This document shows positions 1 through 12,727 of a DNA stretch of 64,000 nucleotides, piece by piece. Position numbers and translations under genes: made by a program. The stretch lies in NCBI GenBank assembly GCA_009739215.1, contig VSJF01000006.1:372001-436000 (forward strand), read 5' to 3'. The number at the start of each line of letters is the position of its first letter. The first letter of the stretch is position 1. Below the pieces are notes generated by a model. The model saw only the letters and a program-made list of their open reading frames with translations, did not search any database and was not told the origin of the DNA. Source of the stretch: Floccularia luteovirens (taxonomy: Eukaryota > Basidiomycota > Agaricomycetes > Agaricales > Squamanitaceae).

Positions 1-559
1 CCGCGGTACAATCGGTTAATTTTAAGGGCTACGCCTCTTTACATCAGAACCCTACTCTCCAAAAATATACATAGATTGTCAACCAGGCGTATAGGGTCCA
101 AGGTTCTCAAAGCTCGGACGACGTGGACTGATTACAACTCATAAAACCACCCTCGCTTTGGCTTGCCACATGCACCATTACCGCCGGCACGAAGTCACTG
201 CAAGGGGTAGGTTCCATACTCGAAGGAAAAGGAACCTCATCCTAGTTCTCTACCGCGGCTTCGCAAAGCATTTAGATAGGTGATTCATACAAAAAAGCAT
301 GTCAATTGAAAGAGTATAGCCGCTTGATCCATACATGTTTTCTGATGATCTCAAGGTGATAACAAAAGTGCCTAACTTTTTCATAGCAAAAAAATATGCT
401 TTTCGGATCTTAATGATTGTATGCTCCTAGCCACTCCACAATCCAAATACGTTCATGAACGGCTACAATTCAAACGATCGTTGTAACCCTTTTTGTATTG
501 CAGAAACATATGGATGGCAGAATTACATGGAAATACAAGTTGTGTTCCCCTCATTCAAT
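1..559. other. Intergenic, no gene recognised
   Basis: I see no convincing coding exon here. The only short open stretches lack splice context and recognisable motifs. The right end is the 3' flank of the SmB gene, which reads leftward into this interval. Confidence 0.5.
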
Positions 560-1343
560 TTATTGGGGTGGTTGGAATCTGCCAAAAAAAATTTGATTAG
601 CGAGGCTTCTCTTCTCTTCTCATTAGGTCATCTCACCCAGGTGGAGGGGCACCAAAGCCAGGTGGAGGAAAAGGCATTCCAGGGGGAAAACCAGGAGGCC
701 TGAAACCAGGAGGAGGCCCTGGCATCCCAGGCGGAGGGAATGGTACAGGCGGACGCGCGAGGGAGGGTGGTCCCACTAAAATAAACCAAGTCAGTATGAT
801 CAAAACACAAGATAGAGGTCTAAAGGGCTCACTAGGCGGCATCATTCCTATCCCGCGGCCCGCAGGCATACCACGTCCAGGACCAACTGGAAGCTAGAAA
901 GACGGCAAAAAAAAATAGTCAGCTCGCGTACCACGATAACGACAAAAATAACGGACCGCATTCTTCTTATCGTCATCCACAATAGGAGGGGGTCCTTCGA
1001 CACTCATACTGACAACTGTTTCTCCTCGCAAAATTACTAACCCTAGCGTCCGCTTCATCTCCTGCTCAGGTGCCGTCTCCTCGCCTGCCTTCTTTTTCGG
1101 ACGTACCCGTCTAAACTCCTCGCACTCTGCAAGGACCAAATTCATGTGGCGGTCAAATGCCAGCATTTGGCCAGTTAGCGTGCGACCGTCGTTTATCGTA
1201 ACCTTCATCCGCCAGTTTATCAAACTGAGCATTTTCCCGCCTTTAGATTTTGGTGGAGGCTATCATGAGTCAAATATGAAGTATCAGAAAAAATATCTAC
1301 ATAACATGATCAACTATCGGGAAATCGGTTCATTACTCACCAT
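560..1343 (-). CDS. SMB1: Small nuclear ribonucleoprotein SmB/B' (Sm core of U snRNPs)
   Basis: SmB is one of the seven Sm proteins that form a ring on U1, U2, U4 and U5 snRNAs in the nucleus. The Sm fold is clear: the N-terminus reads MLSLINWRMKV, followed by DGRTLTGQMLAFDRHMN (Sm1) and GLVILRGETVVSM (Sm2, with the RG pair). The C-terminal half is a proline/glycine-rich tail with repeated PPPG runs, typical of SmB. I read five exons: 1343-1341, 1240-957, 893-833, 775-637 and 578-560, all joining in frame. The first coding exon is only the ATG; splicing adds Ala-Gly-Lys before MLSLIN. The second intron has an unusual GTCCGT donor. The last intron is optional: without it translation stops at 633 after PPPG. 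With it the protein ends in GFQPPQ, supported by a GTGAGA donor and a GCTAAT-type branch site. Confidence 0.88.
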
Positions 1344-1760
1344 TTTGTTTGATGATCTTGCCTTGAACGACGACGGTGGAGGCAAGGACAAGAGCTTTTC
1401 AAAAATCAGTACACAAACCACAACAAAATCCATAATTTTATTTCTCAATTTTATTAATTTTATTTTTGCAAAGGTTTTTGACTTGTGTTATCATCATGAT
1501 AATGATACAGACACCCCGTTCTTCCTGTTCTCTCAACGGTCAGCTTTGTTTCTGAATGCGCTGATCTTTGGTCTCACCAAGACTCATTATATTACTTGAT
1601 TGGATATTAGTCACTTGACCGAGTACCGGAAAACCGGAATATTCGATGAATAAAGACCAAGCGCCAGTTTGTAACTTCTTTGTCTGATACACTAACCAAC
1701 GTAGGATTGGTCTGCTGTTTGTGTTTTTTGACACTGATTACCATAGTAAATCTAGTAAAC
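1344..1760. promoter_or_regulatory. Shared divergent promoter region of SmB and nitronate monooxygenase
   Basis: SmB starts leftward at 1343 and the monooxygenase starts rightward at 1761, so these 417 bp must hold both promoters and 5' leaders. I see pyrimidine-rich stretches but no clear TATA box. Confidence 0.5.
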
Positions 1761-3189
1761 ATGGTGACCGTTCCAATCAACAACCGATTTACCCGTTTTC
1801 TCGGTATGTGTGAATTTTCTTACGCATATATGGACATGCAATGATTTCCTTTTCAATGGTGACTAGGGATTAAGACACCTATCATATGTGCACCGATGGC
1901 TGGGGCAGGTGGAGGTACCATTTATGTCTTAATTGTGGTTATTGTAACAACCAAACGAAATCATTCTAGGTGCTCTGGCCGCTCAAGTATCACTCGGCGG
2001 TGGCTTTGGTTTCATGGCTTCAGGTGAACAGTACCGCAATCTCCAGTGTTTCTGAATGAATAAACCCAGTATCAATTGCCAATTAATTTATCACAAGTCT
2101 CTGATCCCATTCGGTTTCAAAGTGAAGTTTCCCTAGCCCGTTCAAATCTCTCCATTCCAGAAGATTCCTGCCTACCTATCGGCGTCAGTTTCCAATGCTG
2201 GCAACTTGAACAGCGTGTTTTCTCCATAGAGCCACTGCTTCCAATCATATTCAGGAATAATATGCAGGCTGTGTGGCTTTCATTTGGAAATGACATAGGA
2301 AGGTGGGTTAATCTCATACGTGAAAACGATCCGAGGGCTGGCACAAAGAATGCAATCGTCATTTTTGTACTTGTTTCATCCGTTGAGGAAGCTATTCGGG
2401 CTACGAAAGACTGGAAGGCCGATGTGATTGTTGCACAAGGTCTTGAACCTTTCTGCCTTCTGACCTGACTAGACATCCATCTTATGTTTTTCCGAAGGTA
2501 TCGAAGCCGGAGGTCACGGTAGCAAGCATGCTCCACCAGTTTCGACTCTTTTGTCTCAAATTCTGGCCATCACTAATATTGACGGTCCCCATGTAGTCGG
2601 GGCAGGGGGCCTAGCGACGGGAGCACATGTAGCATCACTACTTACCTTAGGCGCAGCTGGAGTGGCTTTAGGCACGCGGTTCCTCCTTAGCCCCGAAAGT
2701 CTGTATTCGGATTTGCAGCGCCAAGCACTCCTGGCTGCCCCTTCTTCTTTGGCCGTGCGAACCATGGCTTTTGACGTTGCGAGAAATACTCTTGGCTGGC
2801 CTGAAGGCATAGACGGCAGAGGTTTGAGGAATGGTTTGTGTTTACCAGTTCCTTCGCAGCTCCAGGAAAACCGTATACTGACAAATTAATACTAAGAAAC
2901 TGTCGACGACTACGAAAGAAGTGAAAATGTTGACGTTCTTCGCAGCAGATTTGAAGAAGGTCTCCGAACTTCTGATACCAACCGTATCATTGTGTGGGCT
3001 GGGTCAGGTGTTGGTGTGATGAACTCAATCTTACCGGCAATAGTGAGCTTGGAACCTGCCCCGCCTTTCTCTATTAGTATTGTTCCCTGACTGTAACGAA
3101 CAAAATAGGAAATTGTCAAAGAACTCCATCAGGACTGTCTGGATCGTCTTCAGGCCGCCAGTCAGTTGATCAATACTACTAAGCAGTGA
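1761..3189 (+). CDS. Nitronate monooxygenase / 2-nitropropane dioxygenase-like FMN enzyme
   Basis: This family uses FMN and O2 to oxidise alkyl nitronates such as propionate 3-nitronate, detoxifying them in cytosol or mitochondria. The spliced protein begins MVTVPINNRFTRFLG, then KTPIICAPMAGAG at the barrel start. Later it has the LPIGVSF strand, IEAGGHGSKHAPP (glycine/histidine-rich flavin loop), VVGAGGLATG and GAAGVALGTRFLLSPES (phosphate-binding strands). The C-terminal helix ends in SQLINTTKQ. About seven exons join in frame. The first ends at 1803 and the last follows an acceptor near 3111. The join after MAS near 2096 uses a weak acceptor (TATCACAAG) and is the least certain. Total length is near 350-370 residues, usual for fungal members. 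Substrate cannot be told from sequence. Confidence 0.85.
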
Positions 3190-4249
3190 TGCGTCACTTT
3201 AGGTACTTTTTCAGTCTCATGTGTACATCACATGCGAAGATGGTGGTAACCGCAATTCAAATATAAATCTAAAGTTCAATATCTTTGGCTATTGACATGT
3301 CTCTACACCACCGTCACAATAATACGCACCGAACAACAGATGCCCAGAAATTCTTTGATCCACTGATGTTTTTAATTGGAGTATATCAGATGCGCTTTCA
3401 AAGAAGTTTTTGACATTTTGTTATAAAACGTATCATCAACACCTCTTCATCTCAACAACGAAATGATAGTGATGTATCTTGTCTCGTGAGACAGATAACG
3501 ACATACCCGAAGCGATATTTTTACCCTCAAAAGTTTGCATCCCCGACACATCGCGTAACATGTGCCCCTATGACCCAAAAAAGAGTTGATGGACATTGCA
3601 CAATATGAGTTCGATCAAAAAAATTAAATTGAAATCGATAATCATCGGCTACGGACATGACTTTTGTCATGTATTAATCAAGCAAGAGAAAAAAAAACTT
3701 AAACGCTACCCCGTTCCACAAGAACCACAACTTAACCGTGTGGGTTCAGTGATTTTTACACCTTGGGTTCTTTGCTCATGGACAGCTTGTATAACAAGGT
3801 TTCCACAGCACTATCATTCATCAATATAAATGTTCTGGGTTCGGTCTTATTTATCTGGCAATCTTGATAATGCTAGCTATTTAAAAGAAACACGCCTACA
3901 TTTGAAGCATTGGAGTGAGATTACAAGTACAAATTAGTAAGGTTAAACATTTGAATTCAAAGAATTTCCGGAATCAAGTTCTGTGATCATCATTTCGGGG
4001 TGATTCGAACTTGTCAAGAACTCGGATAGACATTCAAATTTTTTACATATACAAATTTACTGATGCATCCAGCTGTACAGAGCACTTTAAACGTGCAACA
4101 GGGTATGTATATTCACACACATCCCTTCGACCCAAAATATTTTTTCGCCCTCCAATTCAGGCCAGCCTACATATCACCACAATATAAACTGTCTATTGAT
4201 GAAATAAGACCCTTCCAAGGCGCACGATCGAGGTTGCTCTTTGCGGCGC
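3190..4249. other. Intergenic between convergent genes, nothing recognised
   Basis: About 1.06 kb of AT-rich sequence separates the 3' ends of the nitronate monooxygenase and pyruvate carboxylase genes. Short frames near 3.6-3.8 and 4.06-4.27 kb have no motifs, no splice context and no recognisable products. It probably holds both 3' UTRs. Confidence 0.5.
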
Positions 4250-7200
4250 TTAGTGAACAATTTCCACAGTAAGATCACCCTGGTTAATCGAGTCCCCTAT
4301 CATAGAAGACAGAGTCAGAAACAAACGGAAAATGATCCCAATTCTGACGAACCTTCGTGAACAACGACCCGCTTAATATGTCCGGATACGGGTGCTGTGA
4401 CAGCGGATTCCATCTGTTGAGAGCAGTTTCTTAGCTGTTGCATGCTATTATTTCGGAAAACAAAGATTCTTACCTTCATAGCGCTAAGAACTGCAGAAAA
4501 AGAAAAGATGTCCTATCAGCTGATGTTCTAGAATTTAACAAATTCCAAACAATATACATACCACAAACAGGGTCGCCCTTTTTGATCTCCTGACCTTCTT
4601 TGACTCTGACTTCAACAACCACACCTGACATTGGGGCACCAACCGATCCAGGATCAGAAGTGGCCTTCTCCCGCGACACTGTCTCAACGGCTGAGTTCTT
4701 ATCTTCAACAGATACCGCCCGGACCTAGTTGAAGGGGAAAAAACATGAGACCTAGTGTAGCCTAGAGTCATCCAAATATCTACCTCTCCATTTACTTCGA
4801 ACCAAACATCCCGTTGTGCACGACCTTCCACAACAGGACCGACAGCCATCAATCGAATGATAAGTGTCTTTCCTTTCTCGATGGAAATGTGCATCTCCTC
4901 GCCGATATCGGGACGGCCTAGGAAATATCTGGTGGGAATAACACTGAGGCTATGTGTTAGTAACCACGGTTGTCATCAGAAAAAAAAAACATCACCTCAA
5001 ATCACCATACTTCTCGATAAACCCTTGGTATTCTTCGAAGACCTGCATCTCGCTTAAAATAGAACTCCTAATTTTGCGCGAGAAATCATACCTTGGGATA
5101 CATGACATACGACGTTACATCAGCATCTGTGATATGTTTTCCAAATTTGCTTCGTAATTCCGCCTTGATCTTCTTGAAGTCGAGGGGTTCCATCGTTGCA
5201 CCGGGACGACCATCGATCCTAGGTTTATTCCTGATAACTTTGGAGCGCAGAGGTTCTGGGAAGCCTCCCACAGGCTGTCCGAGGTAACCTTGGAAGAATT
5301 CGACAACTGATGATGGGAAATCGAGTTGCTCCGCTCGTTCAAGAACATCTGTCTTTGATAGCGAGTTGGAAGTCATCCATTGCGCAAAGTCACCAACAAC
5401 TTTGGAAGATGGTGTGACCTAGAAGGTGTGAGAACCTTATCTTGTTCAAAGTTAGTAGACATTACCTTGATGACATTGCCACACTGATGAAAATACATCA
5501 ATCTTCTCATAAGAATCTACTCAAAGATGAACTTACCAGTTCATTGGCTTCGATATATTTCTGCTTGATAACTGATACGTCCCATCTTATTACAAATCAT
5601 CTTCAAATTTCTTAACAACACTCACCAGTCCACTGTGTTCCAAGTCCAAGTTGCGATGCTTGGAACTAGATGAGCCATATAAGGTTAGGCTGTGCACACT
5701 ATAATTAGCAAGAACTTACCATTAGGTTGGTGTATTGTCCTCCTGGCATTTCGTGGTCAAAGACGCTAGAATCCGAGGCCCTGACGTTTGCCTCGAAGCA
5801 GCTGTACAACATGCGAACCTGACTCCAATAGAGATTCAAAGCTTGGATATCTTCGTAACGAATTCCTGTCCCTAATGATGTCTGCTCTAATGCCATACAA
5901 ACGGCACCCATCGATGGTTGTGAAGTTAAACCTGACATGCCTGATAACGAAATTGTCAGAAGCCAGAGATTCTCTCAGCGAACGAGATACTCACTATCTA
6001 TGGCAACGTCAACAACGTCTGCACCAGCAGCTGCGCAAGCGAGCATGCTAGCTGTAGCAATGCCCGCAGTATCATGAGAGTGCACATGGATAGGCAGATC
6101 TGGGTGTGCTTTCCTAATGGCCCCGATAAGACTGTCTCGGAGGAACGGATGTAAGTGTCAACTCGTAATACAGGAGAAAGGAGATAATCACAGCCTGGCA
6201 GCTTCTGGTTTCAACAAACCGGCCATGTCTTTGACACCGAGAACGTGAATGCCCTCCTTGACCAACTGATCGACGAAGTCAAGGTAATACTGAAGGGTGT
6301 ATTTTGTCTCTTTCGGACTTGCAACATCCCCGCTGTAACACACAACTGCTTCACAAACACCTCCGGCCTTTTTCGCGGCATCAATACCAAGTCTCATCTG
6401 TGGAAAATATCAGAATCGTGGCGTGCAACATTACAATCTTGGCCATACATTTTCTGGGAACGAATAATCAGTACATGGTTACCTGAAATAGATAACTATT
6501 CTGCTCACCGAAATAATTCAGGGAATCAAAAACTCTGAAAATATCAAGACCGTTTTCAACAGCTTTCTTGGAGAAGTCGTAAATCGCATTATCACTATAC
6601 AGGTGTTAGAAATCTAAACCTCGTCAACGAAATGATACAAGAAACATACGGGTAACTAGTATATCCAACACCATTCGCGCCACGAACCAAAGCCTGGAAA
6701 GGAATATTTGGAACCAATTTCCTCAATGTGCGCTAGAATTTTCAATTCGTCAATAGTGAATCCTAGATCGAACTAATCTTTGACTTACTAGACGCTCCCA
6801 TGGATCTTCATACAAGAAGCGCATGGCGACATCAAAGGTCGCACCACCCCAGCATTCGATACTGTATGCGTTTGCGAGCGCGTAACTAGTCTCCTTTGCG
6901 ATGTTAACCATATCAATTGTGCGTAAACGGGTGGCAAGTAACGACTGGTGGGCATCGCGCCAGGTAGTGTCCATTATGAGTGTGCCTGGATATTCACGGA
7001 CAGCCTTTGCAAATGCTTCAGGCCCCTTTTCGACAATAATGTTACGCCAGCCTGTTGTACAGGGGAAGGCGGGATCAAGTGGAGGTCCGTTAAGGGGATC
7101 TTCACGGTTTTGGAGTTTCGGAATGACGATATCTTGTTTGAGACCAGGCTCTCCCTGTGCGTCCAATGAAGTTAGGTGTGTCTCAAAGTATTTCAGAGAC

Positions 7201-9281
7201 ATCTAGACATACGACTTGTCCCTTAATGGAACTGCCATTGACGGCCAGGTCTCCCAAATATGCGAGAAGTTTTTGAGCACGGTTTTGACTTTGCACCAGT
7301 TTAAATAAGTCTGGTGTATCGTCGATGAACTGAAGAATTTATTAAATCACATGGAAATGCAAAAAAGCTAAGTCACATACAGTTGTCCAGGTCTTTCCAC
7401 CAATGAAGACATCATGAGTCAATAATCTGAATAAGAATGGGATGTTTGTCTGCAATTTCTTGTGGTAAGGACATGGCATTGCATCTCATAGAACGGGAAC
7501 AGACCTTGACACCTCGGATGCGGAATTCTACAAGAGCACGAAGCATTTTACGACGAGCGACTTCATAAGTGGTTCCGCTAACTGTGCATTTCACCAACAA
7601 ACTGTCGTAATGAGGCTATTGGAGAGTTTGGTAAGTGAGACAATTAAGAAATATCAGGCAATCGCGCTAACAGTAATTTGTGCGCCGGCAAACCCAGAGC
7701 TGGCGTCCAGTCGAACACCATTTCCACCAGCACTGCGGTATACTTCAATCTTTCCTGTGTCTGGCTGGAAGCTTTGAGCGGCATCTTCAGTTGTGACACG
7801 GCACTGAATCGCGAAACCGCGTTTTGTAATGGCTTCCTGGGTCAAACCAAGTTGTGGCAATGTGGCACCAGCAGCGATCTGGATCTGGGCAGCGACAATA
7901 TCAATTCCAGTTATCTCCTCTATGATATATGGTGAATGGGAAATTTAATGGTACAGATGGTGGAAACAAACCAGTGATTGTATGCTCGACTTGAATACGC
8001 GGGTTGATTTCAATAAAGTAATGTCTTCCCATTTGGTCTACCAAGAACTCGGCCGTTCCAGCATTTCTATAACCTACACTCTTTGCCAATTTGATAGCAT
8101 CTTCTAGAATAGCTTGTCGAATTTCTTCCGGAAGGTGAGTTGCTGGTGCTACTTCGACAACCTTTTGGTGCCTGCGTTGCACGGAGCAATCACGCTCGAA
8201 AAGATGGATAGTGTTGCCTTCAGCGTCAGCCAAGATTTGGACTTCAATATGACGTGGGCGTTCGAGGAAACGTTCGATGAACACAGTTCCGTCTCCAAAC
8301 GCGGCTTTTGCTTCACTGACTGCGCGTTCAAAGGAAGACTTGAAGTCGGATTGCTCTCTCACGACACGCATACCACGACCTCCTCCTCCCATGGCAGCCT
8401 TGATAATAACTTACAACTGCTTTCAGCATATAATTGACCAGAACAAATGACAAACTACCTGGGAATCCATACTCCTGAATAAATGACTCTCCGTCTGTAT
8501 AGGTATCTACAGGGCCGGGTGTACCTGGTACTACGGGCACACCGACCTGCATTGCTAGAGCATATGTTCAGTATAAAATGCTCATTACAACACGCTCAAC
8601 ACGCGCTCACCCAGAGTCCTTGCTTTAGTCTTATCACCAAGGCCATCAATAACCTCAGGGGAAGGGCCAACAAATGCGAGACCGGCTTGTTCGACCTTCC
8701 TAGCGAACTCTGCGTTCTCAGATAAGAATCCATAGCTGATTGTAATCAATCAGATTAAATGGTCAGGAAACCTGAAATCAGACCCTTACCCAGGATGAAT
8801 CATATCAACACCATGCTCAAGAGCGATTCTGATAATATCGTCCTGGGCAAGATATGCACCGACTGGGGTTAAACCCTTGCCAACTTGATAGGCTTCATCG
8901 GACTGAACAAGATTAACGGATTTGGTCTCAGAATACGTTTCCTTCACATACCTTTTGACGATGGGCTGATAAGCGATCCTCGTAAGAGAAAATCGCGACA
9001 GTGTGCATAGCCAATTCATGGGCTGTTCTAAAGACACGGATAGCAATTTCCTATATAGAGATGGAAGAGCGTTGAGATAACGATGATCTTAAAACGTCAT
9101 CAACGTCACATACACCACGATTTGCAACGAGGATCTTTGTTAAAGGTCCACCATGACCAGCAGCCTTTCTTCGCATTGTTTGGATGGAATGGACTGGCGT
9201 GCCAGGAGCACTGGGTGTCCCAGCGAACATGGCGGCCAGCCGTGGAGGATGGAGCGTGGATGTGGATGACGGTGAAGCCAT
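4250..9281 (-). CDS. PYC: Pyruvate carboxylase (biotin-dependent, anaplerotic)
   Basis: The enzyme carboxylates pyruvate to oxaloacetate with ATP and bicarbonate. The N-terminus [15 protein letters not shown] leads into the biotin carboxylase domain ([56 protein letters not shown]). The carboxyltransferase domain follows ([56 protein letters not shown]). The biotinyl domain ends the protein with SAMK-MES, carrying the biotinylated lysine, then [16 protein letters not shown] count roughly twenty exons, all consistent in frame where I checked them; full length is near 1,190 residues, as usual. The ATG at 9279-9281 fits, since an upstream in-frame extension would start at TTG. No clear mitochondrial presequence is seen, consistent with the cytosolic fungal enzyme. 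The coding sequence shows no frame breaks. Confidence 0.96.
4474..4490 (-). other. 17-nt microexon carrying the biotin-attachment lysine
   Basis: Within the pyruvate carboxylase gene, an acceptor (TTTCTGCAG) and a donor (GTAAGA) bracket just 17 nt encoding most of VLSAMK. The next exon begins MESAVTAP. The joined motif is AMKM, so the biotinylated lysine sits on the last codon of this microexon. Confidence 0.85.
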
Positions 9282-9804
9282 TGGGTGAAAGGGGAAGAAT
9301 TGTTGAGATGGTAGGATGAAGGACTGATTAAATTGCAAGAGGTGTATTTAGGTCAGATCGCCCCAGGAGAATATCGGAAATCAGAAACCGGAAGCAGATG
9401 AATGGAGCAGAAGTGAATCACAAGGGTACGTTGTAGGGTCTACGTTTGTGGGAAAGGACAGAGAAAGAGGACCTGAGGTTAGTGAAAGGTAAGAGATGAT
9501 AAGGAGCTGGTTTGGATACTGATAAGTATCGGTCTTTGATCGACTGAGGTCATTTATAACGTTAACTCAGGTATCTTTGTCCTCAACACGGCTTTAAGGC
9601 GGTTTACCGCACCGTATTTCCACCCCTCATGTGTCTTTGCCTTGTCTATAATGTTTTATCATTTCTTGTCTCCAGTCATGCATGTCTAGCGCCAAGCATC
9701 ATTGTTCTGATAATTCATAATCTAAGCGAGCGGCTTTCATGTCTCGTATGCTCATGTGACTACATAAAATGCCAATCTAACGCTGTTCCGTCTTCCCACA
9801 TGTA
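9282..9804. promoter_or_regulatory. Pyruvate carboxylase promoter region and 3' flank of the transporter gene
   Basis: Both neighbours read leftward, so this gap holds the 3' UTR of the GDP-mannose transporter and the promoter of pyruvate carboxylase. A TATAAAT element on the minus strand lies at 9558-9552, about 270 bp before the start codon. That would imply a long leader or a leader intron. Confidence 0.4.
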
Positions 9805-11368
9805 CTATGCCTTCCGATTTGCCATGGGAATGATGGATCCGGGTTGCCGACTCTCTGCCTTTTTCTGGTTGTTCTTTGCCACCGCATATAAGATTCCGGC
9901 AAAGAATCCTACGCTGATGGCTGACACTGAACCTACTGTCACTGCATCCCCGAAGAACAACATCCCTGATGCCGCGACAGGGAGTTTATTCAGAGCCCCC
10001 ACCATGCTGCTCGTTTATAAGCAACTACCTCAGGCCAATAACCAATGGAGGAAACGAACCTGTACGTCGTGCTACTCGTGGTACGCACACACCACGCCGT
10101 TGTGTACGAGATGCCAACGGCTGCTGCTCCTGAGAATGCAATAGCGATCAAAAGGAAGTTGCGGGTTTCGGGAGGGCTAAAACACGTTGCTCATTAACCT
10201 GTCTGACAAGCATAAAAGGAACCATCATACAAGTTTCGTATTATGTTTTCCGATCCCCAGTCTTCTGCAACTAACGAAAAGAACGCGAGAACAGGTATAC
10301 TCAGAAGGTTGTTATAGAACATGGAGTCCCAATCGGAGAACCCTGTGCTCTTGATCCTTTTCCGCATCGTAAGCACCTATAATCATCAATCAGCGAAATC
10401 GCATAGCACACAGTATCAACACATACATATGCTGCACTTGTCAAACAGTTGACAAGCATCCAAAAGTATCCTATATTGAGTCCACTGAAGGCACCAGCGA
10501 GTGCTTGTAAACCACTTAGGCTGACACCATTACTAACGACGGGTATAGAGTCCGAGAGTGCACTTGTAACATCTGACCATGCTGCTATAACTGAAGATAT
10601 TACCTGAATTCATAAACGTCAACATGGGAACAGATGTCATAGAAACGTTGTTTGACATACCATAAAGATAAACGAAACAAATGTCAGAGCAGTGACCCTC
10701 CCGCCAAACCAGAGGACTTCTCCGTATGCCTGCAAAATATGTCATTATTAATTATTCGCTAGGATTGGAACACAGCCTTACAATCAAAATTATTGTCAAA
10801 TTCTTGAATATTGTGTAAACGGGTATGCTTAGGTATTGCTAGGGTAATATCAGCAACCATAACGACATACTTAATGAATAATGACAATCATACCAGACTT
10901 TTTGAACCTGTGTATATCACGGACACTAGCAACAAGCTGATCGGGAACCATGCTTTTGCATCTTTCTTGTCAAAATCTCTGAATGAAATTAGGCCAGCCT
11001 TCTTCACTGTAGCGACGCAAGCAACGCAGACTGTGGATTGAATACACAGCAGCAAGAAATTCATGGAAAAATGGGCTCCTGATACAACAAACTATGTGAA
11101 CCAATATATTAGTACAGCGCTCGTAAACATGTTAATGGCCAGCATTTTGCTCACTTTGTTTACAACAGTCATGAGAATTGAAGCAAGGCAATAGCAAGCA
11201 ATTGGATACACTGAACCCGTCTCTCGTCAATTAACGCTAACGTGTCATATGAAGAGCGCTCTTACCTGCGGGTAGTGATGAATCTTTCACCGAACCAGTT
11301 GCCATAGCTTTCTTCATTTCAGCAATGTCAGTCTCATCTCCACTATTTCTTGTAGGCTTGGAGGCCAT
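9805..11368 (-). CDS. VRG4: Golgi GDP-mannose transporter (Vrg4/Gmt1 family)
   Basis: The protein moves GDP-mannose from cytosol into the Golgi lumen in exchange for GMP, feeding mannosylation of glycoproteins and cell wall. Two family signatures are visible: [16 protein letters not shown] and [14 protein letters not shown] (the GALNK nucleotide-sugar motif). Many hydrophobic helices surround them, for example [19 protein letters not shown] and [19 protein letters not shown]. The N-terminus [20 protein letters not shown] is cytosolic. The start at 11368-11366 is the first ATG with good coding context and is followed by a GTAAGA intron. The C-terminus ends [22 protein letters not shown]. Around eight exons are implied; I verified the joins at SSTTYR-MVGALNK and the last two exons. 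Confidence 0.9.
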
Positions 11369-12211
11369 GATACGCCAGTCAATCTATAGTTGTAGTAGTG
11401 TAGCAGCTTGAAAAGACAGAACGGAAAGAAGGTGGAAGACTGGCTGTAGATGAGTGGTACTTCTTGCCAGTAAGAGTATAAAAGAAAAAAGTTCGGGACA
11501 AGAATATAAAGGCGCCCTGCAAGGTCTTGGGATGAAGTCGTTTGGTAAGTTTTTGTAGGTGCAATACGAGTTGGCTGTCAATACACTTTCCACAATGGGT
11601 GTCAAGCGGCATTCGGCATCAGAATTATGTAATTGATATGTACAGCTTTTAGCGCTCAAATAACATTAAAAGAATACATTGCCTTCGCTTATTAGACGCC
11701 TGACAACTTTAGTACTCAAGTCGTCCTATCTATGTAGTTGAGTTTTTTAGATGCTGTTCTCATCAGCATGGGAGCTCGGTGAAGTTATATGTAGCAATGA
11801 GGCTACAGGACTCCGTTCGGGTTCTTTGAATCTCCAGAAAAATCATTTGGAATCTCGACGTCCCATGCTTTTCGCGTTCGCTATATAATTACGAGAGTGG
11901 AGCATTGCGCAATTGAGGGGAATTACTGAAAAAGGTGATCCACTGACAAGAAAAATGGAGGGGTGTGTGCATGTGGTGATAAGCTCTCTAGGCATCCGAG
12001 GTGGTCTCTCGCTTTTCCCAACGCACATGCTTGGCGTAGTGATTAATAGTGTGTTTTTAGATGAAACATGCCGAGTACCCTGATAAATTAATTGCATTCG
12101 TGAAATACGTTCCTTGGGAAAAAATGATATAAAGGGACGGCATACGCTCAGCGCTGCTAATTTGACAAGTGCTTAAAGCTTAAGGGAAAAGAACTAATCA
12201 ACACTCGACCA
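11369..12211. other. Upstream region of the transporter gene, no gene recognised
   Basis: This 840 bp stretch lies upstream of the GDP-mannose transporter and should contain its promoter and leader. Short frames here have no domains or splice support. Confidence 0.45.
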
Positions 12212-12628
12212 TCAACATGATTGGATTACCTGGGCAAGAAGCGCGGTTCTGCTGAAATTTATTAGCACTACCGACTCTGAGTCGTGATCAGAACAGAGCT
12301 GGGAAGGGTTCTGCGTTTCCTTGAAGGAGCTGGTATGGGAACGGCCGCAAGGGAGTCGTGAAGGTCAGTGATATGTTGCGCCCATCGTCGCTCTTCACAT
12401 GCACATTTGATGATAATACAATACTTACTGGGAGGGGTCGTTAGCACATGACGGGCGCTTGCGTCGGGAATGTCGATTGCCCATTTTATTGATACTCATC
12501 TTATCAGCAACAAACTGATAAGATTTAAAAACCTGTATCCGGGGTCTCCATACCGTTCCAGGGACTTTTTGGGGTCCTCCTTCAACCGCGATCTCCTTGT
12601 CGGCGTCAAAAGTGGCTAACGAGTGCAA
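12212..12628 (-). CDS. Tentative small hypothetical protein, start not found
   Basis: Two open stretches on the minus strand can be joined in frame: 12628-12429 and 12329-12212, across a GTAAGT donor and a CATACCAG acceptor. The product would be about 105 residues with a basic patch (MGNRHSRRKRPSCAND) and a C-terminus ending ALLAQVIQSC. An acceptor-like TAG lies just before 12628, so an upstream exon would be needed, and I could not identify one. No known domain is visible. It may equally be untranslated or chance sequence upstream of the divergent PQ-loop gene. Confidence 0.2.
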
Positions 12629-12727
12629 CTACGCAATATTAATGCTTGACAAACTATAACAAGTCAACACCTCACTATCACTTCGCCGGCAATTCTTACC
12701 TTGAACCACTACTCTCTCTGAACGAAT

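Noticed and set aside
3990..4020. A tRNA-like GATTCGAAC box
   Set aside because: The surrounding sequence cannot form the T stem or an acceptor stem.
9281..9338. An N-terminal extension of pyruvate carboxylase
   Set aside because: The extension would begin at TTG. The first ATG at 9279-9281 has good context and gives a normal-length protein.
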